A DNA stretch of 64,000 nt from Cystobacter fuscus DSM 2262 (GTDB taxonomy: Bacteria; Myxococcota; Myxococcia; Myxococcales; Myxococcaceae). Below, in pieces: positions 59,194 through 64,000 of the stretch. Made by a program: the position numbers and the translations under genes. Under the pieces are notes generated by a model, which was given only the letters and a program-made list of their open reading frames with translations, had not been told where the DNA came from and made no database searches. The stretch is taken from assembly GCF_000335475.2 (NCBI RefSeq), contig NZ_ANAH02000008.1:62001-126000 (forward strand), read 5' to 3'. Within the stretch, counting starts at the first letter, position 1; each line of letters starts with the position of its first letter.

Positions 59194-60489
59194 GTGGAAG
59201 CCATTCCTCCCGTACCTCCCCGGATCCTCATCGTCGATGATGATGACTCCGTTCGCGACGTCATCTCCGTCCTTCTTCGGGAGGAGGGTTACAACTGCGT
59301 TGTGGCCAGTGGCTCCGAAATGGCCCTGGACCTCGCGGGCCAGGAAGAGACGCCCCTGGTCATCAGCGACATGAAGATGCCGGGCAAGGACGGCCTGTGG
59401 CTGCTCGAGCAGTTGCGCGAGCGCTACCCGGACACCTCCGTCATCATGCTCACCGGCTATGGGGACACCGAGTCCGCCGTGGACTGCCTGCGCCGGGGCG
59501 CGGTGGACTACCTGCTCAAGCCACCGAAGCTGACGGATCTCATCCGCGCCATCGAGCGCGCCCTGGCCAAGCGCCGCATCGAGCTGGCCCGTAAGCGCTA
59601 CCAGAAGAAGCTCGAGCGCAAGGTGCGCGACCGCACCACCGAGCTGCGCAACGCCCTGCGCGACATCGCCCACACCTACCAGTCCACCCTGCTCGCCCTG
59701 GTGGCGGCGCTGGACGCGCGCGAGCACGAGACGTCGGACCACTCGCAGCGCGTGGTGCGCTACACGAGCGCCGTGGCCGAGCGCATGGGCATCAAGGGCC
59801 CGGAGCTGGAGGAGATCGGCCGCGGCGCGCTCCTGCATGACATCGGGAAGATTGGCGTGCCGGACGCCGTGCTGCTCAAGCCGGGCAAGCTCACGCCCGA
59901 GGAGTGGCAGGAGATGCGCAAGCATCCGGACATCGGCTTCCAGATGATCCAGAACATCCCCTTCCTCGCCACGCCCGCGCAGATCGTCCTGTCGCACCAG
60001 GAGCGCTGGGACGGCCAGGGCTACCCGCGCAACCTGCGCGGCCAGGAGATCCACATCGGCGCGCGCATCTTCGCCGTGGCGGACACCCTGGACGCGATGA
60101 CGAGCGACCGGCCCTACCGCAAGGGGACCACCTTCGCCAACGCCATCGCGGAGATCCACCGCTGCGCCGGCACCCAGTTCGACCGCGAGGTCGTCCGGGC
60201 CTTCCTCGATATCGGCGAGCAGGCGCTCGTGAAGATCAAGGAGGACATGCAGAACCGGAAGCTGACGCTGGTGCAGGCCGAGGCCCACGCGCAGGAGGCC
60301 GAGGCCACGCTCGCCCGCCTGACCGAGGACATAGACGAGCTGGACCAGACCATCCCCGGCCCGGTGGGACCCACGGTGAGGGCGCCTCCGGCTCCGCCGG
60401 CGTCCAGCACGACGGGCGCCAACACGCTCAACCAGGGCGTCGTCCTCTCGGTGCTCGCCGGGGGACGCCAGGGAAACCCGCGCGACTGA
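59194..60489 (+). CDS. Response regulator with HD-GYP output
   Basis: 431 residues from GTG 59194; TTG 59155 would add 13 residues. REC domain ~10-125 with Asp15-18 acidic pocket, phospho-acceptor D59 (VISDMKMPG), Thr87 and K109. A coiled region ~125-160 joins an HD-GYP domain: H183, HD at H215/D216 (LLHDIGKIG), HPDIGFQMIQ, and HQERWDGQGYP, then the usual DTLDAMTSDRPYRKG. HD-GYP domains often hydrolyse cyclic di-GMP, though the usual HHE before GYP reads HQE. The C-terminus is a long helical and Pro/Thr-rich tail. No cognate kinase is adjacent. Confidence 0.9.
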   Translation: MEAIPPVPPRILIVDDDDSVRDVISVLLREEGYNCVVASGSEMALDLAGQEETPLVISDMKMPGKDGLWLLEQLRERYPDTSVIMLTGYGDTESAVDCLRRGAVDYLLKPPKLTDLIRAIERALAKRRIELARKRYQKKLERKVRDRTTELRNALRDIAHTYQSTLLALVAALDAREHETSDHSQRVVRYTSAVAERMGIKGPELEEIGRGALLHDIGKIGVPDAVLLKPGKLTPEEWQEMRKHPDIGFQMIQNIPFLATPAQIVLSHQERWDGQGYPRNLRGQEIHIGARIFAVADTLDAMTSDRPYRKGTTFANAIAEIHRCAGTQFDREVVRAFLDIGEQALVKIKEDMQNRKLTLVQAEAHAQEAEATLARLTEDIDELDQTIPGPVGPTVRAPPAPPASSTTGANTLNQGVVLSVLAGGRQGNPRD

Positions 60490-60569
60490 CGCGCCTCCTC
60501 ACGGAGGCTCGGGCCGGGCCTCCACAAGGGAGTGCCAGGACGGGAGGCTCCGGTTTATAGAGAGCCCCC

Positions 60570-61565
60570 ATGAGTGCCGCCCCCGCCCAGGCCCCCCTGT
60601 CGACCCCCCTGAAGGATGCCCAGGGGCGGACCATGACGTACCTGCGCCTGTCGGTGACCGACCGGTGCAACTTCCGCTGCACGTACTGCTCGCCGGCGAG
60701 CTGGGGTGGGAAGAAGGATCTGCTCTCGCCCGAGGAGTTCGAGCGCATCGTCTCCGTGTTCGCGGCCATGGGCATCCGCCGGGTGCGGCTCACGGGCGGC
60801 GAGCCGCTCATCCGCCCGGACATCCTCGAGGTCGCCCGGCGCATCGCCGCGGTGCCCGGCATCGGCCACGTGGCCATCACCACCAACGCGAGCCACCTGG
60901 CGCGGCTGGCCGTGCCGCTGCACGAGGCGGGGGTGAGCCAGCTCAACATCAGCCTGGACACCCTGTCCGAGGCCACCTTCCGGCGCATCTCCAAGCAGGG
61001 AGACCTGGCGTCGGTGCTCGAGGGCATCGACGCGGCGGCGGCGGCGGGCTACGCCTCGCTCAAGCTCAACGTCGTCGTCATGCGCGGGGTGAATGACGAC
61101 GAGGTGCCCCAGCTCATCGCCCACGCGCATGCGCGCGGCATGACGCCCCGGTTCATCGAGCTGATGCCCTTTGGTCAGGGCACCCCGGTGCCCACGGCGG
61201 AGCTGGTGGAGAAGCTGCGGGCCGGGGGCCTGCCGCTCGTGGAGGACGAGGGACCCCAGGGCCTGGCCGCGGGTCCGGCGCGCTACTGGCGCGCGCCCGG
61301 AGGGCTCGTGGGCTTCATCTCTCCCCTCACCCAGAACTTCTGCGGCGGCTGCAACCGCGTGCGCGTGGCCTCCAATGGAGACCTGCGCAGCTGCCTCGGG
61401 GGCCGCGCCCAGGCGCCCCTGCATACCCTCATCCGCGGCGGGGCCACCGACGAGGAGCTCGCCCTGGCCATCCGCCGGGCGCTCGGCGACAAGCCCGAGG
61501 GCCACCGCTTCACCGAGCCCGGCGCGGCGGCCAGCCTGCTGCCGATGATGGGCATCGGCGGCTGA
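60570..61565 (+). CDS. moaA: GTP 3',8-cyclase MoaA
   Basis: Radical SAM enzyme starting molybdenum cofactor synthesis. 331 residues. N-terminal cluster C33, C37, C40 (CNFRCTYC); C-terminal cluster C258, C261, C275 (NFCGGCNRVRVASNGDLRSC). GGEPLIRPD is the SAM-binding motif. It ends in GG, the double Gly essential for MoaA. ATG 60570. It is isolated from other moa genes in this window; moeA is 22 kb upstream. Confidence 0.95.
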   Translation: MSAAPAQAPLSTPLKDAQGRTMTYLRLSVTDRCNFRCTYCSPASWGGKKDLLSPEEFERIVSVFAAMGIRRVRLTGGEPLIRPDILEVARRIAAVPGIGHVAITTNASHLARLAVPLHEAGVSQLNISLDTLSEATFRRISKQGDLASVLEGIDAAAAAGYASLKLNVVVMRGVNDDEVPQLIAHAHARGMTPRFIELMPFGQGTPVPTAELVEKLRAGGLPLVEDEGPQGLAAGPARYWRAPGGLVGFISPLTQNFCGGCNRVRVASNGDLRSCLGGRAQAPLHTLIRGGATDEELALAIRRALGDKPEGHRFTEPGAAASLLPMMGIGG

Positions 61566-61568
61566 GCG

Positions 61569-61949
61569 CTACTTCACCAGCCGGACGGTGGCCGGGTAGC
61601 GGTACATCTCGCCATTGTTGGCCTTGATGCCCGCGAGGATCGTCAGCACCAGCGCGACCAGCGCGACGAGCGGCGCCAGCACGAACCCCACCAGGCAGAA
61701 CATGCTCGCCAAGGCGATCCACAGGGCCACCGTGACGGTGATCTGGAAGTTGAGCGCCTCCTTCGCGTGCTGCTCCACCCAGGCGGACTCCTTGCCCTTG
61801 GTGAGCATCACGATGAGCGGCCCGAGGAACGAGAAGCCAAACAGGCCCGCGATCAGCGCGCTCAGGTGCGCCAGCATTCCCCACGTCTTCTCGTCCGCCG
61901 TCGGCGACGGTGATCCGGTGATGAACCCCCCGCGATTCTGCGTTTCCAT
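61569..61949 (-). CDS. DUF4870 small membrane protein
   Basis: 126 residues from ATG 61949 with AGAGGGA upstream. The pattern EKTWGMLAHLSALIAG then FLGPLIVMLTKGKESAWVEQ and HAKEALNFQIT matches DUF4870, followed by two transmembrane segments (ITVTVALWIALASMFCLVGF, then VALVALVLTILAGIKA) and a Tyr-containing tail NGEMYRYPATVRLVK. Function unknown. Its stop is three bases from the moaA stop. Confidence 0.87.
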   Translation of the reverse strand: METQNRGGFITGSPSPTADEKTWGMLAHLSALIAGLFGFSFLGPLIVMLTKGKESAWVEQHAKEALNFQITVTVALWIALASMFCLVGFVLAPLVALVALVLTILAGIKANNGEMYRYPATVRLVK

Positions 61950-62079
61950 TTCGGATTCCCTCTGAAGTTCGGACGGACGCGGTCGCGCGCCCGTCAACCC
62001 TCTCATTCTGTCATCTTCGGGACAAAAGTCACGAGGTTGGCGTCTCCTGGAGGGACGCGACTTCAAAGGTCGGGAGGAC

Positions 62080-63999
<1,920 letters not shown>

Positions 64000-64000
64000 G

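Overview
The window is GC-rich bacterial chromosome, and the gene content and protein style fit a myxobacterium, probably of the Cystobacterineae. Clues are GC-rich codon use, histone-H1-like lysine/alanine tails, many one-off envelope lipoproteins, several sensor kinases, a solo P450, and short ATGA/GTGA overlaps inside operons. This is a resemblance-based inference. No rRNA, tRNA, insertion sequence, prophage or CRISPR array was seen. About 52 protein genes cover nearly the whole window. The long antisense open frames are GC-rich mirror images and were not called.

Layout. 1-4 kb: TetR end, cytochrome P450, a GT32/TcdA-like glycosyltransferase with unusually low GC, and an unrecognised 427-residue protein. 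4-7 kb: a lipoprotein combining a zinc peptidase, a propeller and a barrel. 7-16.5 kb: an envelope/sensory block with a receiver-kinase hybrid and, facing it, a minus-strand series of two Cys-containing secreted proteins, a membrane sensor kinase, a FecR-domain protein, an Ig-like/barrel protein and an Ig-like lipoprotein. 16.7-20.8 kb: an MFS-like/HEAT/cyclic-nucleotide-binding fusion facing a membrane protein. 20.9-28.3 kb: a metallophosphatase-like lipoprotein, PIN, DUF47, and the TPR-adenylate cyclase-NamZ-like-phosphoesterase-NadD operon. 28.4-37.2 kb: MutS2, DbpA, an RNase R with two low-complexity tails, and a histone-H1-like/chagasin-like protein. 37.4-40.3 kb: moeA, ribA and a metallo-beta-lactamase-fold hydrolase.

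40.2-47.5 kb is a lipoate/2-oxoacid dehydrogenase area: lipA, E2 acyltransferase, a TPR-zinc-finger-ATPase of unknown role and a LipB-Nudix fusion in one run, with E3 (lpdA) nearby. 47.5-51.4 kb is a three-gene run ending in an atypical RNB-domain protein. 51.4-58.6 kb is a complete histidine operon hisG-D-C-H-A-B-F-N-IE. The tail holds an HD-GYP response regulator, moaA, a DUF4870 protein and thiC.

The most striking observation is a classical-looking attenuator in front of hisG. A 31-codon leader frame has nine His codons, including two runs of three, with a Shine-Dalgarno sequence. It is followed by a GC-rich hairpin with a T6 tract. A segment just after the His runs (58712-58719) can pair with the 5' arm of that hairpin as an antiterminator. 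Other notable items are the LipB-Nudix fusion, the ClpX-like zinc-finger ATPase inside the lipoate operon, the tailed RNase R beside the H1-like/chagasin-like protein, and an RNB protein lacking one catalytic Asp.
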